A DNA stretch of 64,000 nucleotides, from the NCBI GenBank assembly GCA_914767715.1, contig OU612071.1:7547493-7611492 (forward strand), in the 5' to 3' direction. The notes beneath the pieces were generated by a model. The model worked only from the letters and a program-made list of their open reading frames with translations. It had not been told where the DNA came from and did not search any database. Within the stretch, counting starts at the first letter, position 1. Every line of letters begins with the position of its first letter. This DNA is from Membranipora membranacea. Taxonomy: Eukaryota; Bryozoa; Gymnolaemata; Cheilostomatida; Membraniporidae. The position numbers and the translations under genes were made by a program. Shown here one piece after another: positions 52,742 through 64,000 of the stretch.

Positions 52742-55235
52742 GGTTGCTGACAAACCTTGATATGAAGGTCAGCAAGATAATCAGAGAGGAGAGAGTGGCA
52801 GTTGCTCTGCAGTCGAGAAAAACATACTCGACATGTTTGAGAGCCCTCTGGAATCTCCAGAGGAGCTCATGCTTTTCAACGAGCAACTCAAAGAGGATGA
52901 TACCAAGTATCAGCAGTTTGTAAGTAGACCAGTGGTTAATCAGTATTTTAATTTGCAATATCAAAAATTTTGGGTAGCAAACATGCTGCAAAAATAGGTG
53001 GATATGTAAAAGGGTGGCTAGATTTGGCCTGGAGTTCTGGGGTCAAGGGAAGAATCATTTCTGCAGCACATGATCTACATCTGATATGAATCATGACTGT
53101 GCTCGAATTAGTTTGCTCTTATTAACCATAACGGCAAAGAGAAGGCGAATTACAGAATGTCAACCATCGGCAGATCGGCTACATGGGGGCCTGGACGGAA
53201 AAAAACAGACTTTTTAACTTTCATGACACATATACAGATACCCTATTATAAAAATGTTGCGTTTTTTTCAGTTTTCATAACATTTATTCTTGCAGCAAAA
53301 ATTCTGTGAGACAATCGGAGGAAGGAGCCTCACCGAGGCTGTTTTCACCACAATGAGGAGAGTGGCTTCAAACCATGTTTGGCAGCATTTCACGCTGCAG
53401 GGCACAAAGACAAAACAGTGCCTTGCAGGCACAAGAGTCTTCAAGACGATAGGAAGTAAGTAAAGGCTTTGATGACAAAATGCTGCCTTAAGCGTAATTT
53501 ACACACCTTTGTTGATTCAATGAGTGCTTTCAGAATTATTAGCGGAAGTTACCTGCCCATGAAGTTTTGGAAGACAACTACTTGTGTAAGGCATTTAGTA
53601 TGAACCCTCATGTGATGGGCAACATAGACAATTTGTTATTCATTATTTACTCTGTGAGTTTTTAAGGGTAGAAGCACATGATATTTATGAGCAGGCAGGG
53701 GTAGTGGTTCTCACTGTACTTCAAAAATGTTATGATAAATCTAGACAGGACATTAAATGGAGTATTAGCAGTGATGCATTTATTCTAGGGTGCCATTACA
53801 CCATTGGGATGTGTAGTAGCAACGGTGTTATCATCAATCATACTTTGAGTTTGAGCTTTTCGAGATCAACTGATATTAATTTTAATCTACCCTATAGGAG
53901 TTTAGTTTTCGCGGCATTTAGGATTCGCATTTCGGTTGATTCCTAGGTTGGGAAATTTAGTGTATCTTAAATTAAACTCACTCACCATAGTTGCATAAAC
54001 AATGTACAATTATACAGGAATACACCTTCCCAAACATGCAAGCTAGCGTGGTGTAGTGGTCTAAGTATCTGCCTTGCAATCAGATGGAGAATTATACCCT
54101 GGGTTTGAATCCCAGCTTGGACAATTTTTTTAAATTTTCACTAGTAAGCCTACTAGCGAAATTCAGTTCCAGGTCCAGATAGCGAAATTAAACTCTAGCT
54201 AAATTAAACTCCTATAGGGTAAATGATTTCTTTAACAAATAACAACTCGAACGTGATTGTGAAACGCTGCTCAATCTCATGCAATTTTCAAACTCAAAAC
54301 CCAATTAAAGTTGATCAACTAGTAAATAAAACCTGGACTGCAGACCAAATGAGAACAGGATTGCCAATAAACATTTCAATGGTCAAACCTCAAGTGCCTC
54401 ATATGTATATTGTGCTTTGTTTAAGTTTCTTTTGTTCACTATGTTTTACCCCAGTTTTGTTTGACTGCCTGCACTGCCTGTGCTGCCTTCTAGTAATTGA
54501 TATGTTTATCTTTCAAAGGAGCTGTGAGGGCACTGGGATACAATGACACTGCGGTGATAGAGAAGATGGGGGATCTCTGTAGAGCCGCACCTAATCAGAA
54601 GGGCGGCATCAACTTTAGTGTTGGAAAAAAAATGTAAGTTGAGTGGTAAATGGCCTGTCATGACAACCTTTGTTGGGTGGGGAGGGGGCGCCGACAAAGC
54701 TTGTCAAGACATACTATCTGGCTCAGTACAATGAATTGCACACAGACTGGCACTTTTAGGTTAATTGCAGTTCAAGCTCCAGGTAGTCAAGTTTAATTGA
54801 AAGACTTAAGATTGTGTAAGGTCTTTCAAGTAATTCTTAGCCTAGTTTCTCTAAACAAGTTACAAATATGTATGCAGCTTGTTAGAACTAAAAGTAGCGA
54901 GCAAATAACAAAGGTCATTGCTAAGCCGATGCTCAATGAATGATAAATTTGTATTTTAGGAGCCCTACTTTGAGTTTACTATCTGACTCTGTTACCATTC
55001 AATCCAGCGAATCATATAACTATTTTGAGCTTTGAGCTCAGACCTCTGTACAAGAGCGGACAACTCCTTAAAATACAAAAGAGTCTTGAAAGAAGCATTG
55101 TATCGGTGGAGTTGAACCAATTGCATTGTAGGAAAACAACTGTAATAAGAATGTGTTGTTATTCTCTTCTTTTAGAAAATCACAGAGCTTACTCTGAATG
55201 GGCACAGCGATGACTGCAGCATAGATAGCCAATAA
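52742..55235 (+). pseudogene. DUF4806-type gene, copy B (disrupted)
   Basis: Exons 52742-52919, 53296-53455, 54519-54633, 55030-55141 and 55176-55235 correspond to exons 3-7 of copy A. Here exon 3 joins exon 4 in phase (KEDDTKYQQF then QKFCETIGG), and exon 6 stays open (FELRPLYKSGQLLKIQKS). It continues to an acidic end, ELTLNGHSDDCS, then TAA. However, ten bases are missing near 52780, which puts the start of exon 3 out of frame. The two N-terminal exons of copy A are not duplicated. Replacements relative to copy A include Trp to Cys in the core (KQCLAG) and Gly to Glu in exon 5. Probably not functional as it stands, although downstream starts cannot be excluded. Confidence 0.6.
54042..54123 (+). 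repeat. tRNA-like element in copy B
   Basis: Counterpart of 2603-2678 but more complete. A box TGGTGTAGTGG, an anticodon-like loop CTTGCAA (would read TGC), T arm CTGGG-TTTGAAT-CCCAG, and the CTTGGACA-T run at the end are all present. The acceptor stem pairs poorly and the variable region is long. Confidence 0.6.
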
Positions 55236-55924
55236 AGTAAAAAAATAGATATCTAACCAATTTTATTTTTCTCCACCATCAATGTTCATTTTTTACTTTT
55301 GATAAACAAAATTGTTGATTACACGTATATAATCATCATTGAATATTATTTTGCAATGAATAAAACAACTTGGAACATCACTACACTCTTTGCTAATCAA
55401 ATGACGAATATGAGGATTTGATAGACTTGTGAGGTAAACAGAGCTTTGAAAGTTGTAGTGCTGAAGCAATGGCTGTTGTCTTACTGTCATTGCTGTGCCG
55501 TGCAAATCGTCAAGTCATTTAAATTTGGAAATTTTAATGGAGTTCAGCATTGACGAATTGGATTGTCATGATGACGTTATATAAATGGTTTCTCCAAATA
55601 TCGGGCAAAAACGTGCTTTTAGTAGAGTTCGACGATGACGGATTGGATTGTTATAAAGACATTATGCAGATGGTTTCTTCAAATATCGGGCAAAATGCGC
55701 TGAGGGAATCGCCACGATACTGGGTTTCACTGATAAAAAATTTTATTGTGAAACTGTTATGAAAACATTTTGTAAAACATCGTTCGAAACTATTATCACG
55801 GCAATAAAAATGTGTCTACACATTTTGCTATTTTGATGTCGTGGCACGACGTTATAACGAGGACCACTACTGTTATGATAATGTTATCAGAAGATTTTCA
55901 TAACATTTTGTGTTTGCTGGGATC

Positions 55925-56060
55925 AAAATTATATAAAACAATAGTGCAGTCATAAATTCCTGGCAATCATAAAGCTGGTAAACATCAGAGATATCTCTGA
56001 TGTTTACCAGCTTTATGATTGCCAGGAATTTATGACTGCACTAATGTTTTATATAATTTT
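55925..56060. repeat. 136-bp near-perfect palindrome, no spacer
   Basis: Two 68-base arms meet at 55992/55993 (centre CAGAGAT|ATCTCTG). The outer ends are AAAATTATATAAAAC and its complement. I see a single mismatch (A/T near 55940). It starts four bases after the end of duplication copy B. Confidence 0.95.
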
Positions 56061-56499
56061 GTTACCGCTGCTGGATTGAAAACACATTGATAGCCAACAT
56101 CTGTGATGAGACACAACCAGCCAGGGTACTGGTATCTCACCTCCAGCTTTTATCACAACAATTTAATTCATTTTTTTAATATCAAACTATTGGCAGTCAC
56201 AGGTAATTCTAACAAATTAGATAGAATTTTGACATTTAAGCTTGTAACATTTATTTTCAGTGATCTCAGTGTTCCCTCATCAGGCAAACAATCCTGATAG
56301 TATTGCCGCTTGCTATACGCTAGGCACTGTTTTGTGTTTAGCAACCTATTGGCAGATCAGTGTTGTAGTCATATGGTGCATACATGTCTGAACTTACCCA
56401 TCATGTACAAATTCATTCTATGTTATCACAAATTGATGTAGCTGAAGCTAAGATTAAAATGGAAAAATAACCATGTTTTTGGATTATAGTTTATCTATA

Positions 56500-56775
56500 A
56501 GGGCTTGGGGTGTGTAGGGTAGGGTTGAGTGCCCAACATTTGGGGCTTGAGGGTTGAAAATTTGGGTTTGCAGGACCCCTTTCTTTTGGGTTCGTGGATA
56601 AGCATTTTGGGTTCGAGACTCAGATTTGAGGGTCTAAGGCACACAATATGGGGGTTCGGCGTCAAAATTTCGATGTTTAGTCTCAAATTTCAAGGTTTGG
56701 GTGGATTTAGGTTTAGGGGTAGGAATTTTGGAGTTAGGATTCAAAATTAGGGGTGCAGTATTTTAACATTTTTGG
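56500..56775 (+). repeat. degenerate G/T-rich array (TTTGGGTTCGAGG-like)
   Basis: Loose repetition of TTTTGGGTTCG, GAGGGTT, TTTAGGTTTAGGGG and TTAGGGCTAGGG words over about 280 bases with strong strand bias. It resembles a decayed TTAGGG-related or G-rich minisatellite array. Confidence 0.5.
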
Positions 56776-57305
56776 TTCAGATTTTCAGTATTAGGGCTAG
56801 GGATTACAAGGTCTAGATGAAGAAACAAGCTTAAGGACTCATGTTCAGCTTAGCTGTGATGACACACAGATGACGACCATGGAGGCCAGTGGGCATCAGT
56901 GTGGTAGGGAGAAAATGTATCGCTCTAAACCATACCCCTTTCTCTTTTCTAATTAATACCCATTATTCTACAGTCAATGGATCATTTTCCTCCAGACATT
57001 ATGCTCAATATCCCAGGAACCCCCCCCCCTACCCAACATACACCCACACACATACTTCAAGTCTTCTACTGTTCATTCTTTGTTTTTCATATTTTTGAGG
57101 TTGTTTGTCAGCTTTGTTCTACTATTATGCTGTCTTGTTAGCTCCAAAAGCCTGCTTCAAAGGTGGTACTCACCATGAATAGCAACTAAAAGTTAAGCTC
57201 AAACCCTGTATTTCAAAATATAGATCACTTCTGTCAAATTTATCGAAAGCTTTAAATCATTGTGCTAACGATCTTATATGATTTTAATTTTATAATGTCA
57301 ATGTA

Positions 57306-57470
<165 letters not shown>

Positions 57471-57666
57471 GTATTCATCTGATTCACTGAGAAATATAAT
57501 GTTTATGTAATGTGCTCTGGGTAAAAACTTATAAAATATTGCACAAAAAATAATAAATAAATATAATAAAAGACTCACAATCTAGTTAGTTATCTAGTAA
57601 AGATTATACTATTCAAAAGTCTGACACTTTCCGCCCTGAAACAATTGGCACGGATTTGAACTCTTT

Positions 57667-57884
57667 CACTGTGCAAAATCAGTTCCTATTCAATGATTAT
57701 ACACTGGGCATAAGTTTGAATAATCATGTTTATACCTTCATTATTCCATTATTCAATGTATGGTATAAGTAGACAACTTATTCAATTCAATTGTAATTAT
57801 ACAATGTAGGTATAACTTCATCTATTTCTACAATCATTATTTCGCTTGTAATAAGCTCTGAATAGGAACCGATTTTGCACAGTG
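57667..57884 (+). mobile_element. MITE with CACTGTGCAAAATC ends, copy 1
   Basis: Ends are CACTGTGCAAAATCAGTTCC and its complement GGAACCGATTTTGCACAGTG. The interior matches the reverse complement of 62809-63075 (TATACCATACATTG and GTATAACTTCATCTATTT words). Non-coding, 218 bases. Confidence 0.9.
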
Positions 57885-59166
57885 TGTGTCTTATGGCAGT
57901 GTAACGACCTGATGGAAGTTGGTCAAGTATCATTGCAGGCTTTTTTAAGATTGTTTTTTTTGCTTCTTTTCTAACATTTTGATCAAATTAATTTGTAATT
58001 TATTTATCTTTTAGCAGCAGTTCAACAGGCCTGTCATTGGTCTAATAGGGGTGTTGTTCCTTATGAGGATAACTATGGTACCACAGGCATTACTAACTGC
58101 TGGTATCCCATTGATACATGTTATCTTAGTTTGTGTAGTGAGAAAAAGTTATTTTCATCTGTGAGATTACATTATTCATTGACAACCATGGACTAATAAT
58201 TATGCTATTACCTTATGTATGAAAAGGTAATTACTCCAAATGATAACATTGTCCAGAGTTACAACGCTACAACCCTGGTATTAAAAGCAAGGTACTAACT
58301 GCATTGTCATATTTTTTTGAGAAAAACACAGAAATTAATCTCAGTTAATTTTCTTGCCACTCTCTACAGGAAGATCAGAATGCTTTACTTGAGAGAGATT
58401 AAATTTTTCGCCATCAATGACAATACCATTAGCCAAAATGGCTCTTACCGTCACAACCTCAGACCTCTCTCCTTCGTACACGAGAAAACTGCTATCTTAT
58501 GTTAGACCTCTTAATGTTAAGGTAAACATTGCTTTATAATTTTTAATCGTAAATTTACTCGTTGTAACAATTATAGTAAATCAAATTTTATTAGTAATCT
58601 ATTTCCATTATTTATCAGTAAAGCCACCTTTTTGTCATCAAAAAGCTCAAGCAGATATTGAAATTTATTCTTTAAATATTTTTGGTGAAAATATGATGAT
58701 AGTAAAAAAGAAGAACATCCATATTTAAATTACTGAAGACCTCGTGAGAATCCCTTGGGTATATGATATGATTAAACATGCTTAGTTAAACAAAAAGTCA
58801 GCTGTCTCAGTAAGCTGGTAGGACAGCATTAGATAAACTGCTTCTAAAAAAATTAATTTAATTCTATTCTTTCTTCTTCACACGACCTCATTTGTCATGA
58901 TACATTTGTCGGTTATTATAATAAATATAAAAAAAAGTGAATCGCATATCTCAAACTTGAAACACATAGTGATTATCTTCTCCTTATATACAACCTTGAC
59001 TATTAACTTAACACAGGCCTTAGGTAGATATGAAGTGTATGCTTATGTTTATCGTAAAAGTAATGGCATAATTTGAGTTTCAGACCTTTGATAATTATCT
59101 GGTTACTCTATCCTTATAAATCAAGACAAACAAATTAACTCAGCTAGACAATTGCAAATCTAGTTA
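57885..59166. other. intergenic, 1.3 kb, no gene seen
   Basis: AT-rich, no supported exon. It is the 3' flank of the receptor gene. Confidence 0.45.
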
Positions 59167-62100
59167 TCAAGGTTGCTCATAGTCGTCATTGACAGGCATT
59201 TCAGGCGATGTTGACAGCAAGTTCTGATATGTTGTATCATGTTGACCAGGGAGAGCATGGCATGCATGCGAGTCAGGTAAGCTCCGGTCTTCTAGTTGAC
59301 ATGCATTCCCACAATGTTGGTTATCCTCTGGTATATCATATATATGCAGATCAAGCATTGCTTGGCCGGTATGTTGATATATATTGTCCACTGCATCATT
59401 CTGGCGACTGCAAATATGAAAGGAAAACTTACATGTGAATTTTTAGGTTCATAGGTGAACATTAAGTGAAAATTATATAATTTCATGAGAGGGAAGGGTC
59501 TGATCAAACAACATTGTCAGAATTTTTACAGGCAGTGCCCTTCCAGCACTTTGTAAAGTAAATGAAGTGGAAGTGGCGATTTTGTTGCTCAATATACCAT
59601 AGATTCATTAATTGTCCAAAACTTTTGAATGTTATCTCTTCTGTCACTAACAACAAGTGATTCTCAAATCATAAAATAAAGCCCCTTTGTGTATCATAAT
59701 ATAATCTCAATTCAAATAGATTATTTATTCAAGATAAACAAAATGTTATTTCATAGACAATGTTTTGTTATGTTGATAAATAATGACTACTGAGCAGAGA
59801 ACTTATGCTCAATTATATCACATCTTGTTTCGAATTTTGTGACATACCTTAATCGGCGCCGCAAATATATGAAGGACAGTACAATAAGAGCTACAACAAC
59901 GACACCCACCACACCTCCAGCAATACCACCGACTGTACCAGCTGCACCTTTTATGGTTGTCCCTCCACTGGAAGGGATTGGAGTTGAGTTACTCGGTAAA
60001 ACCACTGAAACAGAGGAGATATTCACTGACAAATTATAAGCAGACAGGAATGTAAGGAAGTGATAGTAATGCTTAAAAATGAAAGTCAAAATGATAATTT
60101 TTCATCGGAGTTCTTACACTGGTTGTCTCGTCACATTTACCAATGGAGTTTTGTGAAACACGCTTTGAACTGATTCAACATTACAGGTAACAAACCTCTC
60201 AGTGATTCCTGATTAAGCTGATAAAATTCAGTGACTTCCTGTTCAGTGACAGCCTGGTGTCCGACATATATAGTAAAGCTTTCTGACCAAAGCTCTCTAT
60301 TCTTGAAGCCCCAATACATTTGACCATCTCCAACAACGAAAGTGCTGGTAGAATCCTCAAGGGCCAGTTTCGCAGCAATGTAGGTGCTTGTCCCGTCAAT
60401 GGACAGGGTGGTTGTGGTGGTGGATCTTTCACGGTGTTGGGTAGAACTCTGCTGCACCACAATCCAGATCATGCTGAATCTCAGATCAAAGTTGTTGAAT
60501 GCCGTGACATCAGGTAGAGTGATGGTGACATTGCTATCATACACTGTGGTCTCCAGGTTTGAAGATGTATTCAGCACTGGGTCTACATCAAAAAGACAGA
60601 CACATTGAAGGTGCATATTGACAATTTTCGAAAGATTACTATTCCTAGAAAAGGTATTATTTCTGTTCTGTTGTAACAATTAACATACAACACCTTTATC
60701 CTCATTTTTATGCACGCATCGTGTCTATATTACAGACGGTTTCACTGTTTATTATAAATTAGTGGGGATGTAGTGTCAGAAATAAGGTATATGCAGCATA
60801 TGACAGCAGTTTTAAGAACTGTCTTCTGCAGTTAGAAATAACACTGGTTCACACTCCTGAAATTTCCTAGGAAAGACATGCTGTAATATTTGGTGATTTG
60901 TTTTAATAATTGATACGTCATTGTCATGAGAACAAGTTTAGAGTGGAAAAAGTATTTGACTGAAAAAACAGTACATAGAGCTTGTATCGATAAGAGTGTA
61001 TTCTTACATTCAGGTTTGGTCCATAGTGACAACAAACTTGAGCTAAAGCCATAGCCTTCGTTGCCAAGTAAAGCTTTAACTTGGCACTCATACTGGACTT
61101 GAGGGAGCAGACTAGTCAGTTCGAGATTAGAATCATCACCTGCACTAGTAGTGAATACCAGCGCTTGAGAAGATTGAGAAAAAGCATCCTGATTAAAGGT
61201 GCTATTTGTTAAACTGCAAATTACCTGCAACAGCATCAACATGTTAAGAGTTCATTAAATTAATTTAATAAGATTTAAGCTGTTTTAAGATATCTGCAAG
61301 GTTGAGAGTGATCAAGTCCCACATTGACTGGTCTTAAACGAAAATTTTTCAGTAAAGTTTAGACACTTTATCTCATTGAGGTCCCAGTGAATACACAAAC
61401 ACTTACCTGATAATATGTGATTATTGCATCATTATATCCTTCAATGAGACTCCACTCCAATAGGGCTGAGTTGGTCGTTCGCGCTGTAGCTCGGAGACCG
61501 TTTGGAGCTTCAGGGACTGAGTAAAAAGAAACAGAATTGACTCACTGAAACAAATAACTTAGAATGTTGTTGAAGCCGATGGTAAATGATGATCAAGGTA
61601 TAGCTTGGAAAATACCTGATTTTTTATGGTAGGACAAACTGTTAGAACCTTGTCGTTGTTGAGTTGAAACAATTTGCAGTAATATTTGTATAAACATCTT
61701 CACCTTTTTTTGTTTGATAGAACCTTGTCAAAACTTGTTGCTGATATCCGCCAACTAGATTTGTGGACATGGTGATGGTGAAATTTACACCCTGACCCTT
61801 TGTAAAACTCCATGGCCCTGAGTTGCCCTCACCATGAAGTGATCCTGATTCAAAGGAAATCCTCACTGTATCCACACAACTATCTATCTATAAAAATGTC
61901 ATAAGGGATATAGTTTAATAGACTGAACATTTGTAATCAAACAACTGATACTTATTTAGTACACATTCTCCATTACTCAGAATATGATAAACTAATGGTT
62001 GACAATCATACCACGATCGGCTACTAACCAAAGAATGAGTCTGGAGGCTAACTGTTCATTATACTCCAGGCACAAGAACACCTGTCTCTTCAATGATCAC

Positions 62101-63801
62101 CTGATTGTCAGTCAACATTGGGCGCCCTGTGTAAAGAAAGCAAATAAAAGGTAGTATTGCACACTTTTCAACGTTGGTCATTTTGAGAAAAAAATGTCCG
62201 AGCGTACCAAGGTGATAAACAGACTTGCAAACAGATGATACCATTTTTCAAGTGTATGTGAACTATACTCACCGGCACAGAACTTCTGAGATGATGCATA
62301 TTTCTCATCAACGATCTCAAGTCCGTTGAAATTCCTCACAACTTGTACCCTGGCATAGAATGGTAGGGTGTAGTTTGGGAGGTACAGAATTGCAGATCTC
62401 TCTGTATCCAGGAAGACAGATGGACGGCCAGAGCATGCTACCTCAGAATTAAAGACTGCGCTTGTTGAGCAGGTAACTTTGAAGCCTCCTCCTGTTATAT
62501 TCTGCTTGCCTGCTTCTCTTGATTTGTAGCCTACAGGCTCTCCCCATGATAGTTGCACACTATTTTCTGCCATATTAGACAGGTCAGCATAGATTCTAGC
62601 CACAACTAAATATTCTGTAAAATATCATAACTATTTTACAATTGCTTCCTTAAAAGATTTTGGTGTAAAGGTCAAATGACCAGACTATCTGTCAACTGAA
62701 AATAAAATCAAACAGCAAATTAAATATTGGTCACAAGGGTGATTGACTCCTTAGACAGTTAAAAGTTACTGTTTATCAATCAATAGGTCAATGGCTCAAA
62801 TGAACATGCACTGTGCAAAATCGGTTCCTATTCAGAGCTTATTCCAAGAAGGATAATGATTCTATAAATAGATGAAGTTATACCTACATTGTATAATTAC
62901 AATTGAATTGAATAAGTTGTCTACTTATACCATACATTGCATAATTATAGTTGAATAATTTTGCCAGGAATGTGGTATAATCCTCGTATAAAGTGGAATA
63001 ATCAAGGTATAAACATGATTATTCAGACTTATGCCCAGTGTATAATCATCGAATAGGAACTGATTTCGCACAGTGATGTGAATCACCATGGTAGATAGAT
63101 TCTTCAAAATTACAACTTCCTTGTCTGTAAATTCCTTAGTCAAATATGAATAACTCACACAATAAATAAGTCAACAACCGAAAATTAAATTTTGTGGACT
63201 ATTATGATCAAGTAAGATAGATTTATCAACAGTACGATTGTTCGCATCTAAAATTCCTTCCCAGTTGAGTTGGTGTTATATACGAGTTACTCACCAGCAA
63301 CGAAGGGACGGATAGATACAGTCCTTCTTCCTGCATAGTTACCACTATAATGAAAAGATCTGTCTGTACTTACTGTCAGGTTGTCATATACGTTGAGATT
63401 CCGAACATCTTGATGATCACCGAAGTAAGCTTGTGTACCGCCATTACTAAATGTCACTAAATTCCCACTACAATTACCTTCACGCCTCACAATGAGTGAT
63501 GGGCACTCCCCCTGTTTAACTTTCACAATCTTATCAGCTATATAATTAAAGTTGACAGCACCGAGACCTTGCTGCTGTGAGTGAAGCAATGTCTGATATA
63601 TGAGTCTGAAGTTCCTGCTGGTGCCATATTGCTCCCAAACAACAGCATATGTAGGACATGGTGTATCAGATGACCGAGTGAAATATTGCCATGCTACAAG
63701 ATATCCGTCTGCTGCAATCGGGTTATTATACATGATAACATAATCATCAAGGCGGTCATCTCTTTGACTGACTGTCATACCTGTGGCTCCAGGGGCTTCA
63801 T
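59167..63801 (-). CDS. type I membrane receptor with FN3 and RPTP-like juxtamembrane domain, Tyr-rich tail
   Basis: Minus-strand exons 63295-63801, 62273-62614, 62065-62126, 61704-61887, 61407-61516, 61008-61224, 60196-60582, 59848-60004 and 59167-59407 join in phase. Order: an unassigned N-terminal domain (DDYVIMYNNP to HYSGNYAG); a fibronectin-III-like domain (SVQLSWGEP); another beta domain (IDSCVDTVRISFESG); an FN3 domain split over two exons (PEAPNGLRATA, ALLEWSL, VQYECQVKAL). Next comes a juxtamembrane domain with YIAAKLALED, FVVGDGQMYWGFKN and ESFTIYV. This is the pattern seen just outside the membrane in receptor protein tyrosine phosphatases. Then a transmembrane helix (GGIAGGVVGVVVVALIVLSF) with a RRRLR stop-transfer, and a tail of about 80 residues with NIYQ, HIYDIP, TYQNL and DYEQP and no kinase or phosphatase. 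A signalling receptor with phosphotyrosine docking sites is inferred. The 5' end lies outside the window. Confidence 0.8.
62809..63075 (-). mobile_element. MITE with CACTGTGCAAAATC ends, copy 2, in receptor intron
   Basis: 267 bases with ends CACTGTGCAAAATCGGTTCC and GGAACTGATTTCGCACAGTG. Homologous to 57667-57884 in opposite orientation, with about 50 extra internal bases. ATG on both sides (62806 and 63076) may be a 3-bp target duplication. Confidence 0.9.
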
Positions 63802-64000
63802 CTGACAGAAAATAACACCACAAACATTTTGGAATATGTAAGAATCGATAGATTAAGTACACTCAACCATAATTATAACGATTTTGATGTTCATCATATA
63901 CGATAAATTGCCCAAAATGCTGAAAAGAGATAATAGAATTTTGTGTGTTGCTCAACGTAAAAGCTTTATGCAATTTATTTTGCTCAAATGAGTAAAAATG
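63802..64000 (-). other. intron of the receptor gene, window edge
   Basis: Upstream of the acceptor at 63802-63803. No further exon is recognisable before the window ends. Confidence 0.5.

Larger units (their letters stand above)
52669..55921 (+). repeat. 3.2 kb segmental duplication, copy B
   Basis: Direct copy of 1216-4401 including introns, tRNA-like element and terminal CCCAGCAAAC-family repeat. Differences are scattered substitutions and a few indels: 10 bases absent near 52780, 5 absent near 52904, and about 62 present near 54916. The right border coincides with a 136-bp palindrome. Confidence 0.93.

Overview
This is a eukaryotic, AT-rich genomic window. Genes are split by short introns with GT..AG ends, and intergenic DNA is full of microsatellites, fold-back elements, short inverted-terminal-repeat elements and tRNA-derived repeats. 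Gene content points to an early-branching animal, most likely a sponge. The evidence is an intracellular type-3-copper tyrosinase, a secreted NHL-repeat protein, a DUF294-like nucleotidyltransferase protein, EGF/C-type-lectin exons, a DUF4806 family, and a receptor with FN3 domains and an RPTP-like juxtamembrane domain. The animal assignment is strong; sponge is inference.

Layout. 0.2-3.7 kb (+): a broken DUF4806-type gene inside a 3.2 kb segment that recurs at 52.7-55.9 kb. 4.7-7.3 kb (+): the 3' part of an EGF-EGF-C-type-lectin gene whose first EGF exon looks frameshifted. 8.2-12.4 kb (+): an intron-rich THAP plus DDE-transposase-derived gene. It faces a minus-strand single-exon gene (13.3-13.8 kb) encoding a P2X7-type cytosolic domain, with a duplicated tail fragment next to it. 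18.0-20.7 kb (-): tyrosinase in two coding exons, with a TATA-box promoter near 21.5 kb. 21.5-30.5 kb: repeats, including two large fold-backs, a 430 bp microsatellite and a LINE-type reverse-transcriptase fragment. 30.5-34.2 kb (-): the nucleotidyltransferase-like gene. 34.2-40.2 kb: more repeats. 40.3-44.7 kb (-): the NHL-repeat gene with signal peptide. 45-52.3 kb: no convincing gene. 52.7-55.9 kb (+): second DUF4806 copy. 55.9 kb: a near-perfect 136 bp palindrome directly beside it. 59.2-63.8 kb (-): a type I membrane receptor whose 5' end lies outside the window.

The genes do not form an obvious pathway. The tyrosinase (oxidative phenol chemistry), lectin-like gene, NHL secreted protein and Tyr-tailed receptor would all fit epithelial or innate-defence functions, but that grouping is inference. 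Exon boundaries were deduced by eye from reading frame, phase agreement and splice consensus. No transcript or database evidence was available.
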